From: Symbiodinium natans
Lineage: Eukaryota > Sar > Dinophyceae > Suessiales > Symbiodiniaceae
Length of the DNA stretch: 64,000 nucleotides
Direction of reading: 5' to 3'
Assembly (NCBI GenBank): GCA_905221605.1
Contig: CAJNDS010002228.1
Span: 312,001 to 376,000, forward strand
The translations under genes were made by a program, and so were the position numbers. This document shows positions 10,303 through 21,314 of this stretch, one piece after another; position 1 is the first letter of the stretch; the number at the start of each line of letters is the position of its first letter. The notes under the pieces are model-generated. The model did not search any database. It saw nothing but the letters and a program-made list of their open reading frames with translations, and was not told where the DNA came from.

Positions 10303-11467
10303 AGCCTCCACCCACGGAGCCACCATACAAGTGACCTTTGACCTTTCCCGCCCTGGCATGCGATCTGGTGGCTTTGTCAAATGTGGGGAATGCGCCATCA
10401 CCTGTGAGCCGTAAACTCCGTAAACCATGCAAAACCAGCTTTTGGTGAGGCATGTTGCTGCGGATGTGACATGCCCGCAGGGGCCAGAGGTGCGGCAAGA
10501 TGCAGAAACTGTTATTCTGAATTATTCTGTTATTATGTTACGATGTTAGTATGTTAGTATGGTCTTATTATGTTTGTGCTATTATGCGGTTATGTTATGA
10601 TGCTACTATTATTATGTTATGCTGGGATTATGTTACTATGTTACTATGTCATTATGTTATGGTGCTGTTTATTCTTCTCTTAGTATATTCAGTACATTAT
10701 AAGTCTACATTTATATTTTTTACGATCCATTGCCGGCAGATCTCTGGGATTTCGGCCTTTGAAAGGGGTTTGCGAGCTCATCAAAGGCTGGGGCATGGTG
10801 CAATTGACCCAAGTTGTTCGGTTCTTCCGGCAAAAGATGCCTCTTCGAAGGATGTTAGGGTTTAGGGTTTAGGGTTAGGGTTTAGGGTTTAGGGTTTAGG
10901 GTTTAGGGTTTAGGGTTTAGGGTTTAGGGTTTAGGGTTTAGAAGTTTAGGGTTTAGGATTTCGGGCTCTGCACTGGTCCTGCCAGGAAGGGGAGTCTGAT
11001 TAAGAAGCACGACTAGGCTGAGTCTGCGTTGGGCCCCTCCCTATGGCAGTGGGTGTTAACATGATGGCCGCAAATGGCTGCATGAGTCGCAGAAGATGAT
11101 GCTCCCGAGTCCCACTGGATGTAGTATTGAGAGACAGTGATGCAGTAACACCGGCCGCCCGACGATCAAGCACCAAGCTATCCTAAACCTAAGCCCGAAA
11201 GTCCTCGTGCTCGCCGCCCCCCCCCCCTCCCCCCGCCGGTCCATCCAGACCAGTGCCATGTTGCAGCCATGAGCTTCTGCCTGGGCCCTAGTAACCTTCG
11301 AACATGCGCATGACATCACATGAGCATCAAGAGTTATTCGGTTCAAGGCCGTGTTTCGTAACGACTTTCAGCCCGCAATTTCCACATCGAATCTTTTAGA
11401 GATGCGACTTGGACTGCCCCTCCCCCCCGCTCCCCCCGCTCCCTTGATTATGCTGCATTTGCCCAGC
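10303..11467. other. gap: TTATG-type repeats and a telomere-like array
   Basis: 10505-10735 is a degenerate tandem repeat of TTATGTTACTATG-like units. 10855-10960 is (TTTAGGG)n. Between them (~10740-10855) one frame reads GVCELIKGWGMVQLTQVVRF and may be an exon. 11218-11235 is C-rich. No complete gene seen. Confidence 0.4.
10855..10960. repeat. (TTTAGGG)n array
   Basis: About 13 units, ending in TTTAGAAGTTTAGGG, the mirror of the CCCTAAACTTCTAAA break seen at 1158 and 1259. Confidence 0.9.
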
Positions 11468-11863
11468 ATGGACGTTCAGAAGTTCAGCAGCAAGGGCTGG
11501 GGTTTCTATTACAAGGATTACGAAAGTCGCGGAGGAGATGTGAGGCACACACACACACAGACACATGCACACACACACACACACACACACACCCGAGGTC
11601 TTCATAATGTCTGGTTCCATGTGGCCATTTGGTTCCTCTTATGCCTTGAAGTGAAGTGAGTGTCGCATGTAATATCCCACCCAAAGAGCCCTGAAGCCCT
11701 AAGGACCCTAAACCGTAAGAACCCTAAACCCTAAAACGCGAAGACCCCTAAGAACCCTAAGAACCCTAAGAACCCTAAGAACCCTAAGAAGCCTAAGAAC
11801 GCCAAGGAGCTGCGCAGCCTTTGTGATCTGACGCGCCCGAGAAGCCTTCCGCCGCGGGAATGA
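11468..11863 (+). CDS. small unidentified gene, two candidate exons
   Basis: An ATG at 11468 directly follows an AG (possible spliced-leader acceptor) and reads MDVQKFSSKGWGFYYKDYES to a GT donor at 11540. A second exon at 11807 (after CCAAG, AG|GA, same phase) reads ELRSLCDLTRPRSLPPRE and stops at 11863. The intron is (CA)n followed by CCCTAAGAAC-type repeats. The opposite strand of exon 1 is also open, so confidence is moderate. Confidence 0.4.
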
Positions 11864-13394
11864 ACGGGAACCTCCCAAGCTCAGAGCTCATGTCCCTCGT
11901 AAACCCTAAAATGATGCCCGAAGCCCGGCAAACTTGAAATCGTTTCCGCCCATATATGGAACACCACCCCAAAGCATAAACAAGATGTAAGCATACACAT
12001 ATGTATATATATATATACATATATTTATTTATTTATTTGTTTATTGATTTGTTTCTATGTACTTTAAATACTTTAGAAAAATCATAACTTGCCAATGAAA
12101 AGCCCTCCCCCTCGATTGATTCAATCTCTCCGGCAGGGGGCCGACAAATGTCATTTCTGAGGGTTTGGGTTTAAAGTGGCTGTTGTCTTGTTTGGGAGTG
12201 CCTGTTTTCACAAGGACTGGGCCTCTCCTGGGACTCTTCTAAGCCTCTTCTGGAATTGTCTAGGGTTTTTTCCATTGCGAGTTCGGGGACTTGGTTGTTT
12301 TGTCGCGAGTGAGTTTTTTCAAGACAAGCTGGATCCAGATCCGGGCGGGGGGGGGGGGGCCCGGAGAGCCGCATGTTGGCTAGGGGCTGACTAGGTTGGC
12401 TTTTGGGTCGTTTTTTATTTTCCTTATTTGGTTTTACAGGGGGCTCTGTATATAACTTCTTTGAAAAGGGTTTCAAGGTAAACCCAGCGGATCATTGGTC
12501 AGTTGGTTTTTTAAGCCCCAACATCCAACGCCGTGGGAGTCCCGTGCAAGCCTGCGCTGCCTACATGCACCAGCAAGGCCCCGGGCCAATGAGCTCCAGG
12601 GGTTTAGGGTTTAGGGTTTAGGGTTGGGAAAGCAGCCCTACGTCCTACACCCGATTTCCTGACTCTAAAGCCTATAATGCTGTAGAGGACGCTGACAATT
12701 TTCTACCTCAGTGGGCTGAAGAATGCCCCCCAAAGAAAGCAACGAGGGATCCTCCATGGCTCAAGAACCTGGGGCCACGGCCGGCCACCAACTGTTCTCA
12801 AAAGTTTCCATCGTGCTGCCGTGAATCACGCCGAGCTTGTGAGCTGGGCAGCTTACTGGTTCTTGGTACCTTATGGGGTTTATACAGAGGGGTTATAAGG
12901 TTCTGAATCCCGCTTTCCCTATGAAGAGCCAGCAAGGTAGGGTTTAGGGTTTAGGGTTCAGGGTTTAGGGTTCAGGGTTCAGGGTTCAGGGTTTAGGTGT
13001 ACCCGTTTGTCTGCAGCTTTTTGCAGGGATCCTTTGCTGATTTTGAGAACTTTACACCTGCTACGCCCCCTGCCGAGATGCCTTGGGCAGGTTCATCTCT
13101 TGCGAGTTGTTGCGGGCTGGTTTAAGTTAAGAGTGCCTCGCGCTTGCAACCTTTGGGTTATATCTAGGGAATCGATGACCCGCAAAACTGACTTTGGTTG
13201 CTTGGTAGCGCTGGTTCGACACTTGCCGCTCCCAGCCGCGCTGAGGGATCAGGTTTGTTGGGCGGTGGAGTTGTTTCGGGTATTAGGCAAGGTGGTGATT
13301 CATTGATTTAACCTTCTGGCTCCCGCGAGCCGTTTCTTGCAATGGTTTCAGTTTTCCGCAACGCTTGGTCGTTGGACTTTGCGAGCTTGTCTAG
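11864..13394. other. gap with microsatellites and telomere-like tracts
   Basis: Holds (TA)n and (TTTA)n at ~11995-12060, a G-run at 12349-12358, telomere-like tracts at 12599-12627 and 12940-13000, and a 100-residue open frame at 13007-13306 without an ATG start or recognisable domain. No supported gene. Confidence 0.35.
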
Positions 13395-13509
13395 GAAGCA
13401 TGACTCTAAGGACGGCCCGAGGGCCCAGCACGCCAGCAAACTCCAACAATCAAGCAGGTGCCGTCGCATGAGCGCAAGCGCGCGCTGGCGTCGCGTGAAA
13501 GTAGTGTGA
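13395..13509 (+). CDS. candidate terminal exon, basic peptide
   Basis: After CTAG|GA the frame reads KHDSKDGPRAQHASKLQQSS then RCRRMSASARWRRVKVV and stops at 13507-13509. Family and upstream exons unknown. Confidence 0.4.
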
Positions 13510-13916
13510 AGTTGGTGTTGTGGGCAGGTAGGCTTTAGGACTGTCGGCTCCGAGTCGTGTGTCTGCGTGCCTTGCCGTGGCTGGTGCCTCTGCCGCTGCC
13601 ACAGTTGGCGTCGCAGGTGTCTGCCCTTAGCCCTACTGGCTCAAGAGACGCCCAAACTACCCCAAGCTGTAGAATTTTCAGAGATGTTTGGGGCTCATTC
13701 CCCCCCCTCCCCCCCGTGGGCCATCTTTCATGCCAAGCTTGTTACACATGAGCGTCCCTCTTCAGGGTCTTTCGAAAAAGACGTTCATACAGCAGGCTCG
13801 GCCTCTCCGAACATCCTCGGACCTTGAGCCAGACACGAAGCTCACAGGCGTCCCAGTCAGGTCCTCTAACCCAGGACAGCGGCACACAACGCACAGACGG
13901 ATCTTCAAAAAAACAT

Positions 13917-14102
13917 ATGGAGATGGACTTGGCGCTGAGCCTGTCCGAGTTGACCAGTGCCGCCGGAGCCTCAGAACGCTCTTCCACCTGCGACGATTAT
14001 CATTTCTTCGGGTGGTTTCAGGGCCTTGGAGAGTTGGAAAGGGCTTTGGAGGCTTGGAGGCTGGAGCTCTTGTCAGGGGCGACGTGCCACCTGTCCGGCT
14101 GA
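13917..14102 (+). CDS. short hypothetical ORF
   Basis: ATG-initiated 61-codon frame, MEMDLALSLSELTSAAGASE then an aromatic stretch (YHFFGWFQGLGE), stop at 14100-14102. The frame is open further upstream without another ATG. Overlapping frames are also open, so this is tentative. Confidence 0.3.
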   Translation: MEMDLALSLSELTSAAGASERSSTCDDYHFFGWFQGLGELERALEAWRLELLSGATCHLSG

Positions 14103-14723
14103 ATCTCCAGACTGTGCATCTCCAGCTTTCCAGGTGGCTTTGCTTGCCGAGCGCGCAGCGCTGGATGGCTCCAGGACCGGGCTGCTTTGTGGGTTGAATT
14201 CGACGACTCTTCAAGAGGGAAGAACTTGAGGTCACCGAGTCAGACAAAGACTCTCACCGACTCACCAAGGGGCGCATCTTAGTGGTTGTCGTGGCTTTGT
14301 CGACGGACGGTTGACCAAGTTGTAAAGGTGTGTCCCTGTCGCAGCTGTTGCATACCGGCAGGTAGCTTTGAAAGCAACTCACATAACGACTCACATATAT
14401 ACTCAGTTCCCCAAGCAACGGTCCTTTTGCGGTTCCTGAAATCATAGTACAGCCCCATGCCCATGCAATCAGAGTGCTCAACGAGTGTAGGGATCCAAAC
14501 CCGTGCTTGTAGACCTGACTGGCCATGTCATGAAGCACGAACAAGGCAACGCTGCAACCTCCCCGTCAAACAAGTCAGGGAAGCCACCAATCTCACGTTC
14601 TTCTTCGTCTGTGGCGCTTACGTGTCATACTATGCGTCCGTAGCCTTTCAGGTGGCCGGTAGAATCCGGTAGAACCGGATTAGTGAAGCTTCTTGGTATA
14701 CAAGTCCCCGGGGGCTCCGCCAG

Positions 14724-15023
14724 GAAAGACCTGAGAAGCTTGGAGACTCCAACTTCGGCGCGGCGGGCTGAGAATGCGGTGGGTGACATCTATAGTCATA
14801 TAGTCGTGCCTAACATCTTGAGGTTTTGATCACAAAAAAACCCCCTGAGTTCCACTTCTGATGGAGTTCACGAAGCCCATCACATCTACGCCAAGGACCC
14901 CCGAAGCCCAGTGGCCGAGACCCCGAGATCTTCCAAGAGTACTTCAAGGATCCGAGCTGCAGGCAAAAACACTCTTTGCACTCTGCTGAGTTGAGCTTCG
15001 ATGGTGCTGCTGATGCCGTTTAG
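14724..15023 (+). CDS. unidentified gene, candidate last two exons
   Basis: 14724-14778 (after AG|G, before GT) reads KDLRSLETPTSARRAENA. ~14890-15023 reads GRDPEIFQEYFKDPSC then HSLHSAELSFDGAADAV and stops at TAG 15021-15023. Both are natural coding sequence, but the splice phase between them was not settled. A telomere-like array follows at 15045-15175. Confidence 0.4.
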
Positions 15024-15044
15024 GATTCATGGGTTTTGGGACCC

Positions 15045-15362
15045 CAAAACCCTAAACCCGAAACCCGAAACCCGAAACCCTAAACCCTAAACCCTAAACC
15101 CTAAACCCTAAACCCTAAACCCTAAACCCTAAACCCTAAACCCTAAACCCTAAACCCTAAACCCTACCTTCGAGCATCTTTTAGGCGTGGCGCGTCGGGG
15201 GTAGATCTTTTCATCTTTTGGGCAGGCTGGGCTGGCAGCCGCAGCCTCTAAGGGAGAAGTGTTGTCTAGAAACCCCAACCCCTAAACGCTAAACCCTAAA
15301 CCGCTAAGCCCTAACCCTAAACCCTAATTCAAACTTACACCCTAAACCCCAAACAAATTCCA
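15045..15362. repeat. telomere-like arrays (CCCTAAA and variants)
   Basis: 15045-15175 is a nearly pure (CCCTAAA)n array beginning with CCCGAAA variants. 15270-15360 is a degraded second tract. Confidence 0.85.
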
Positions 15363-15640
15363 GCTCAGTCAGAGAGACACAGAGAGAGAGACAGCGAGAC
15401 AGAGAGACAGAGAGACAGAGAGACAGAGAGACAGAGAGGCAGAGAGGCAGAGAGGCAGAGAGGCAGAGAGGCAGAGAGGCAGAGAGGCAGAGAGGCAGAG
15501 AGAGAGAGAGAGAGAGGCAGAGAGGCAGAGAGAGAGAGACAGCTCACACCCTAAAGCGTGCAGAAGAAGAAGAAAAAGAAGAAGAAGAATAATAATAATA
15601 AGAAGAAGAAGAATAAGAAGAAGAATAAGAAGAAAAAGAG
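15363..15640. repeat. GAGACAGA / GAGGCAGA minisatellite and AAG/AAT-rich tract
   Basis: 15363-15540 consists of 8-base units of AGAGAGGC and AGAGAGAC type. 15560-15640 is an AAG/AAT trinucleotide tract. Open frames through these are artefacts of the repeat. Confidence 0.85.
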
Positions 15641-15791
15641 AGCTGGAGAGTGGTTTTTGGAGGCCACAGTGGAATCCCAGCTGCGAAGCTTCGGAAGCTT
15701 TGTGGAGACAGAGATCGACAACGGGACCTTCACTGGGGCTTCATCGGTTGGGGTCTGGGAGTTTGGGCGTTCGCGGCATTTGTCAGAATGA
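15641..15791 (+). CDS. candidate exon
   Basis: Frame EWFLEATVESQLRSFGSFVE then TEIDNGTFTGASSVGVWEF, stop after 15788. Natural composition; no family recognised. A second frame (WGFIGWGLGVWAFAAFV) is hydrophobic and also open. Confidence 0.3.
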
Positions 15792-15862
15792 GGGTACTGT
15801 GTTCTTTTTACGATATGTCTCTGTTGTCATAATGAGGGTACTGTGTTCCTTTACTATATGTC
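15787..15862. repeat. two direct copies of a ~33-bp unit
   Basis: AATGAGGGTACTGTGTTC followed by a T-rich stretch and ATATGTC is repeated twice in direct orientation. Confidence 0.6.
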
Positions 15863-16201
15863 CCAATGTGCAACGACTTCATGTAAGATCCTAAACACGA
15901 CGCCAGTTGCCTTTTCGGGGTTAGACTTGGGGGCAGGGGGGGCAAGCTGCTGCTTCAACTCAGGGATCCGAATCACATCAGATGCGCCCTGCAAGAGCAA
16001 CATCCCAAACTCAGGAGAATCCTGCAGGTGTGCTTGTTTTGCGTAAACAATAAACTGTTTGAAGACCCTAACTTCCAGGCCCAAGATCTTGTTTTGGTGC
16101 TGCAGGAAGGCTGCTGCGTCCGAGTTCTTCACAGGTGGGACTTCCCAACCCCTGCCGAAGCTGAGTTGGGTGCTGAAGAGGGGCTTAAGGGGTTTCCGAG
16201 T
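15854..16201 (-). CDS. unidentified minus-strand exon
   Basis: Open for 116 codons from 16201 to the stop at 15854. The peptide includes LQHQNKILGLEVRVFKQFIV, LLLQGASDVIRIPELKQQL and GVVFRILHEVV. The first ATG-like start is unclear, so it may be an exon. Composition is clearly protein-like and the plus strand is poorer. No family recognised. Confidence 0.4.
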   Translation of the reverse strand, partial: TRKPLKPLFSTQLSFGRGWEVPPVKNSDAAAFLQHQNKILGLEVRVFKQFIVYAKQAHLQDSPEFGMLLLQGASDVIRIPELKQQLAPPAPKSNPEKATGVVFRILHEVVAHWDI

Positions 16202-16234
16202 CTATTTCGACTAGAGAGGTACAGACATAATAGA

Positions 16235-16460
16235 TGCCAGTAAATAATGACATGTATGTATGTATACATAGTTTGTATATATACATATATAATTCATACA
16301 CATATACATACATACATACATACATACATACATACATACATACATACATACATACACATACATACACATACATACACATACATACACATACATACACATA
16401 CATACACATACATACACATACATACACATACATACACATACATACATACATACATACATG
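16235..16460. repeat. (ACAT)n / (ACATAC)n microsatellite
   Basis: Long CATA and CACATACATA repeats. Confidence 0.9.
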
Positions 16461-16681
16461 CATCTCAAGCTCAGAGCACCAGATTCGCCCAGCACCACAC
16501 TGGCTGGTGTTCGGAATCCCGTGAGGGAAGCGAAGCCACGCATAGAGGTCTGCAACACCATAACATAGCTAACTAAACTAGGTGGGCTTTGGACCTGGAG
16601 AGCGTTCGGACGGTAGCGGGGCATTGCAAATCATTGTCCAGCGATGGGTCTGAATTATCGAGGGGGTGTTACCTAAGCTTA

Positions 16682-16728
16682 CCCGAAACCCCCCAGAGTT
16701 TAGGTCCTAAACCCTGGGGGGTTTCGGG
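16682..16728. repeat. 47-base near-perfect palindrome containing telomere-like halves
   Basis: CCCGAAACCCCCCAG pairs exactly with CTGGGGGGTTTCGGG. Inside, GTTTAGG pairs with CCTAAAC around one T. Would form a long hairpin in DNA or RNA. Confidence 0.8.
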
Positions 16729-16907
16729 TTCGGAGGGCAGTAGGGCTCATTGTTCCTGTCCCCTTGGCCCATGACAGCATCCGGCGCCATGCTTGGCTTG
16801 CAGGTCTTTTGCATGGCATACATGGCTTACATCAAGCCCCCCCCCCCCCCTCGATGCAGTACCCGAAGCCTCCCGAAAAGCATGCAACCCTTTGTGACAT
16901 GAAGTAG

Positions 16908-17113
16908 GAACGGCTTCCGTGGTGCCCTATGCCGGGATGCGCCATGTGGCTGGCCCTCCCATGGAGAAATTTTCGCCAGGCCCTTCGCCGGTCAATGAAC
17001 ACCAAGACGAAGGCAAAAACACCCTGAACCGCAAAAACACACCTCGGTCCCAGCCCCTGAGCCCTATCCTAGGTCTTACTCAGAGGGTCTACATCCGCAA
17101 GGGTTCCCCCTAA
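16908..17113 (+). CDS. candidate exon
   Basis: After TAG|GA the frame reads TASVVPYAGMRHVAGPPME then a polar stretch (NEHQDEGKNTLNRKNTPRSQ) and stops at 17111-17113. No family recognised. Confidence 0.35.
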
Positions 17114-17134
17114 TCCGATCCCCTGAGCCCCAAG

Positions 17135-17224
17135 GTCTGGCTCGGTCTGGCAGTCCATGCGCTGGCCGCTGCCGTGGCTTGGCCAGGGGTGTACTTGGAC
17201 CCCTCTTCATGTAAACTTCCCTAG
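17135..17224 (+). CDS. candidate hydrophobic terminal exon
   Basis: After CCAAG|GT the frame reads VWLGLAVHALAAAVAWPGVY then LDPSSCKLP, stop 17222-17224. One membrane-like segment. Confidence 0.35.
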   Translation, partial: VWLGLAVHALAAAVAWPGVYLDPSSCKLP

Positions 17225-17243
17225 GGGTCCATGTATATCAGAG

Positions 17244-17303
17244 CACTTAAGGGGCTTATAAGTGGGTTATAAGTACAGCTATAATTGGTGACTAAGTACC
17301 ATG
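17244..17303. mobile_element. partial MITE-like element, family C copy 2
   Basis: Carries the right-hand part of the family (CTTAAGGGGCTTATAAGTGG, ACAGCTATAATTGGTGACTA, AGTACCATGAA), closely matching 8055-8120. Confidence 0.5.
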
Positions 17304-17313
17304 AACCTCAAAG

Positions 17314-17415
17314 TAAGGGTCCGTGTACCTGATTTTATATACGTGGGCCCCAAAGTCCTTCTATAGGACGTACTTTAAGGCCCAAGTATTCCCTCTTCAG
17401 GTACATGGACCCTTA
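17314..17415. mobile_element. MITE-like element, family D
   Basis: The left end TAAGGGTCCGTGTACCTGA is the complement, with one mismatch, of the right end TCAGGTACATGGACCCTTA. The interior also has inverted symmetry around GGGCCCCAAAG / CTTTAAGGCCC. About 102 bp, no ORF. Confidence 0.6.
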
Positions 17416-17847
17416 GGGCTTAGCACTAAGAAAGACACTACAATGGGAGGTCGCGTCCCTGGGAGCCCAGAATGATCATCTACGGGGTTCAGAGTTTCTG
17501 GGCTATGCTTCGGGGTTCAACGTCGATTGGGGGAGTACTTGCGGTGGATCCGCAAGGCTTCTTGGGGTTCGGAGCCTAAACCCTAGACCCTAAGCCCTAA
17601 ATCCTAAACTCGAAACCTTAAACCCTAAATCCTAAACCCTAAACCCTAGCCAAAACCCTAAACCCTAACCCGAAACCCTCTTCCTTGAATCTGGAGGTCG
17701 CTGCTGGATCTGAGCAGGCTCGTGGCCCGAAGACAAATGGGCGAATGGGTAGTTCTCTACCCTAAACATACCCCCCTGCTCCAACAGGGACCCGAATTTT
17801 TTCAGGGTAGTTACATGGACTGACTGAAGCAAGGACCCCCTTAAGAA
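17416..17847. repeat. gap with degraded CCCTAAA repeats
   Basis: 17570-17685 is a telomere-like tract with many variants. The rest shows no supported gene. Confidence 0.5.
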
Positions 17848-18178
17848 ATGAAAAATAGAAAGCAAATTCACGAAGCCAGCCTTCAGGTCATGGGGCACTT
17901 CGGTGTAAAGCATGCAAGGCCCCTCCAGGATCCTCCAGGAGTAGCCTCCATCCCGCTGCGCAGGGGTGCCAAGACACGCCCGGGTGGTCAAATGGCTACA
18001 CCGCCTGCCACTGGCCAGCGAGTTTTCGAGACAGCTCAAGACACGTCAAGACAGATCAAAGTTGTGAGAGCCTTCATGATGGAAGCACCCAGTCCCTCAG
18101 GCAACAACTACTTGCCCGTGGACCCAGACTGCCACAAAGATGGCGTCCATTGCCACTTCTACAAGGCGCTGTGCGCAG
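17848..18178 (+). CDS. candidate exon or short ORF
   Basis: ATG at 17848; the 3' part is strongly protein-like: IKVVRAFMMEAPSPSGNNYL then PVDPDCHKDGVHCHFYKALC, followed by GT. The Cys/His spacing (C-x3-H... H-x5-C) is unusual but matches no domain I know. Confidence 0.35.
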
Positions 18179-19991
18179 GTTCACAGGTAATATAGGGGTC
18201 GGAATAATTACAAATAGTATTCAACTTCTAAATTACTAGAATAACCCCCCCAAAACCCTATTCGAATCATTAAGGCCCCTATATCACCGGAGTTATGCCT
18301 GACAGCTGAAGATGACAGGCTGAGCTCCGCTTCTTTCCCCTTAAAACCAAAAAGGGCACCCTTTTTATTCCAGATAGTGTCTTGTGCTTCCTGACCTTTC
18401 TCGAAAAGTAGCGGTTTCCGAATAAGACTTACTTCGGCTTTTGCGAGAGAGGCCCATCCGGACTTCTGCGCGAAGGGAATGAACGACCCATGGATGTGTC
18501 GTCCTCAGTTTGGAAGTCTCTGTCGAGGGGATTCGGCTTGTTTCGAGTGAAGCCTCGAATCTGATGCACGCTATCTTGGAGCGAGTACCTTGTCGCACGC
18601 TGGGCCCACCCTTCTGCGGTTCTTGCGTGTAGACGTAGTTCATGTCGAGCGCCCCCTAGATTAACAGAACTTCGCCTCGAATTTTCCCGTGATTCCTCGC
18701 GAGAGAGTATATAAGTATGTAAGTGTATATATTTATTATATTATATTATATTATCTTAAATTATCGTATATTATATTATATTATATTATATAAGTTAAAA
18801 TGACGGCACGTGGCCCCCTGGGTGCCACAAAAAAGCCTCCCGGAGGAACTGCTGCACCTGCGGTGGCGGTTCCACCTTCAATGGGGTGAGACCCACCACG
18901 CCGGGCGACTCAGAGTTTGATGGAATCCCCCCTGAGCCAACACCACCGACTTCATGCACCTAAACACATTTCACCACAATTCGGCCCCCAAAAACCAAGC
19001 CGGACGACTCCAGGACAACCCTCGCCCCTGTCGAGCTCCCGGGGCTCAGCTGGCTGCCGGAGCCTCGAGGGTGGCATGTGGCAGCGCGTTTTTACAGGGG
19101 GGGGATTTCCCTCTTTTGGGCCACGAGGGATCGGTCGCGCACCCCCCGGGCCCCCGACAAGTTGCGCACGGAGTGGAGCCGTAAGTTCCAGAGGGAGCTT
19201 CCGGGGCAGTGGTTGTCAATGGCTGACGTCGCTCATGTTTGAGCAACTACTAGAGAGCAGTTTCACATGATAGTGCACCAGGTGCTCTCGCATTTGTGGC
19301 TTGCATGAGTGGTGCATGATCAGGGTGCGCTGAGATTTGCAAGCTGTCCAAATCAGGCTAGGATCCCTTGCTGTACTGGAGTTTTCCCTTTCATGTGCCC
19401 TCGGCGGATGTTTTCCGATTGTGAGTACTGTGAGGGTGGCTTCCGCAATATGACCCCGCAATCGGCAAGAAGCAGCAAGGCCCGGCATTAGCACCGTGGA
19501 GAAGCAGCTGAGCCACTGGGCACACAGGATTCTGGGCTTCCCGAAGTTGCGCCTCCTAAGTCGTTGCTTCATGACACATAACTATAGGACCTGGAGTAGG
19601 CCCTTGTTTCCTTTTTTAAGGGCAGGGGTTCCCTTGTAATCCCCTCAAGACCAAGAAGGGTACCCTCTTTAATTATTCCTAGGTTGCTCCTGGGTCTAGC
19701 TAAGGACCACAAGGCTCAAGGTGAATTCACAAAGCCGTGCACAGCCATCTTTGTCGGCAACCCCAAACAACGATACCTGTTCGGCAGGCTGACTTGTGGA
19801 ATGTTGTTTGCACAACCAGCGTTGCGTGCAGAATCTTCTTCTTGCAGCGTGTATGAGACGGAGGCAGCAATGCAAGTCTGCACGGACGGGTTTGTGAAGC
19901 GAGTTGTTACCTGTGATCGGGTCGACCATTGCCCCAACATGCACTTGAACTTTCCATCTCTAGGACCCTCACAGAATCAGCAGACTTGCAG
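18179..19991. other. gap with AT-rich palindromic tract and unsupported short frames
   Basis: 18700-18800 is an ATATT-rich repeat (TATTATATTA units). 18830-19240 is GC-rich with overlapping open frames but no clear exon. 19684-19990 has an open frame without ATG. No recognised gene. Confidence 0.35.
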
Positions 19992-20993
19992 GCAAAATGC
20001 AAGTGGAGATGAAGGAGCAGATGAAGCCCTTCGAGAAGGGCCTGCACGAGGCGAGCAAACATACTCCTCCACTCCTGCAAGGGCTTAGGGTTTAGGGTTT
20101 AGGGGGTAGATCCAGATGATTGCAATCGGCATGCTCGTGTTCTAGGACGTGCAGTGCCCAACTTGTTTTCAGGTGTTGGTTCCCCGTGATGCCAAGGAAA
20201 CTCTAATGAGGCATGTTTCCTTATACTGTTGGGGAACCCCTGGAGCTTAACGGGAGTTTGGGTTAAGCCCTAAACCCTAAAACCCTAAAACCCCAAAACC
20301 CTTTCAAACCCCAAGGTTTGAAGGGGAGAGCAGAGCTGCCCGTCGAGCTGCAAGTCGCGGGGCCTTTCCTAAAATTAGTATACAAATCCCTATAGAGTTT
20401 AGGGTTTAGGGTTTAGGGTTTAGGGTACCCTCATAAGTAGTTTCTGTGAGGTCTACCAGGGCCTCAATTCCCCCGACTTCGACGCACCGCCGGAGCTCGA
20501 GGGCAACTCCCTGGTTCAGGTGCGCAAGGAGATGTTTGTATGATTTCTTATAGCCATGTAGGGTTTAGGGTTCAGGGTTTAGGGTTTAGGGTTTAATGTA
20601 TAAGAGTAGCAAACATGAACATAGTCATAGTGTCTACATGCTATGTGTCGCGAACTTGGACTTTCGACGTGTAAGTCGGAATCATGTGCCTCTGGGTCTG
20701 GGTTACACGCTGTTTTCAAGCGCCTGAACAATAGACATTTGTAGCCAGTTCATGTCCTCAGTTGATGGACAACCCACACTTCGGCTAGAACCTCACTCAA
20801 TGAAGAAAAAATCGCAGGGTATGCCTTGCTTTGGGTAGTGCATTGGCATAGGTGTGGCCATCAATGGTGGATGTAGAGCTACACTGAAGCTGCCCGCCTG
20901 CCAGGTGAACTGGGCGGTTTTTCTGATCATCGTCGTGGTAGCAGGTGGCACTGCGGTCGGCTGGTTCTGTGATCTTGCTGGCAGCTCAGTCAG
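19992..20993 (+). CDS. unidentified gene with a membrane segment, three phased exons
   Basis: Exons 19992-20050 (KMQVEMKEQMKPFEKGLHE), 20451-20519 (VYQGLNSPDFDAPPELEGNS...) and 20905-20993 (VNWAVFLIIVVVAGGTAVGW then FCDLAGSSV) join in phase. Donors are GC and GT; acceptors are AG|GC, AG|GT, AG|GT. The third exon is a clear transmembrane helix. Introns contain telomere-like tracts (20085-20106, 20260-20312, 20395-20427, 20558-20596). The 3' end is not seen: the frame runs to a stop at 21031 or splices at GT 20994. Family unknown. Confidence 0.5.
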
Positions 20994-21314
20994 GTTAGCG
21001 AGGGGCTTCAACTGTCGCCAAGAGTGTTGCTAAGCCATGGAGAGCTTGGCAGACTAGCTTGACAGTAGCAAGTAGTGCATTGGTGCGTGAGCAGATTCTT
21101 GCCACTAGAAATTTCCTGGCGTTCTTGTGCCACCGTAAACCCGGTTTGAATTTGCAGAGGTGAGCTGCTAGAGAATGTGGGAGAGGTCAACTCATTCGCC
21201 GACTGCGGTACACTGCAGTAGGTCTTCTCAGCTCTCGCCGCGGGCTCTTCTCTGCTAGACTTGCTCGACATAGCATGGCCTGGTGCAGAGCGAAATTTCG
21301 GGTCTGGTCTCTGA

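Noticed and set aside
15365-15547. Leu/Ser/Cys-rich repetitive frame
   Set aside because: Translation of the GAGAGGCA minisatellite.
16185-16624. Long frames rich in Met-Tyr-Val-Cys or Tyr-Ile-His-Thr
   Set aside because: Translations of the ACAT microsatellite.
20838-21033. MHYT-type sensor domain
   Set aside because: A VHW...G pattern upstream of the membrane helix recalls MHYT, but it needs a frame change and lacks the Met-His-Tyr core.
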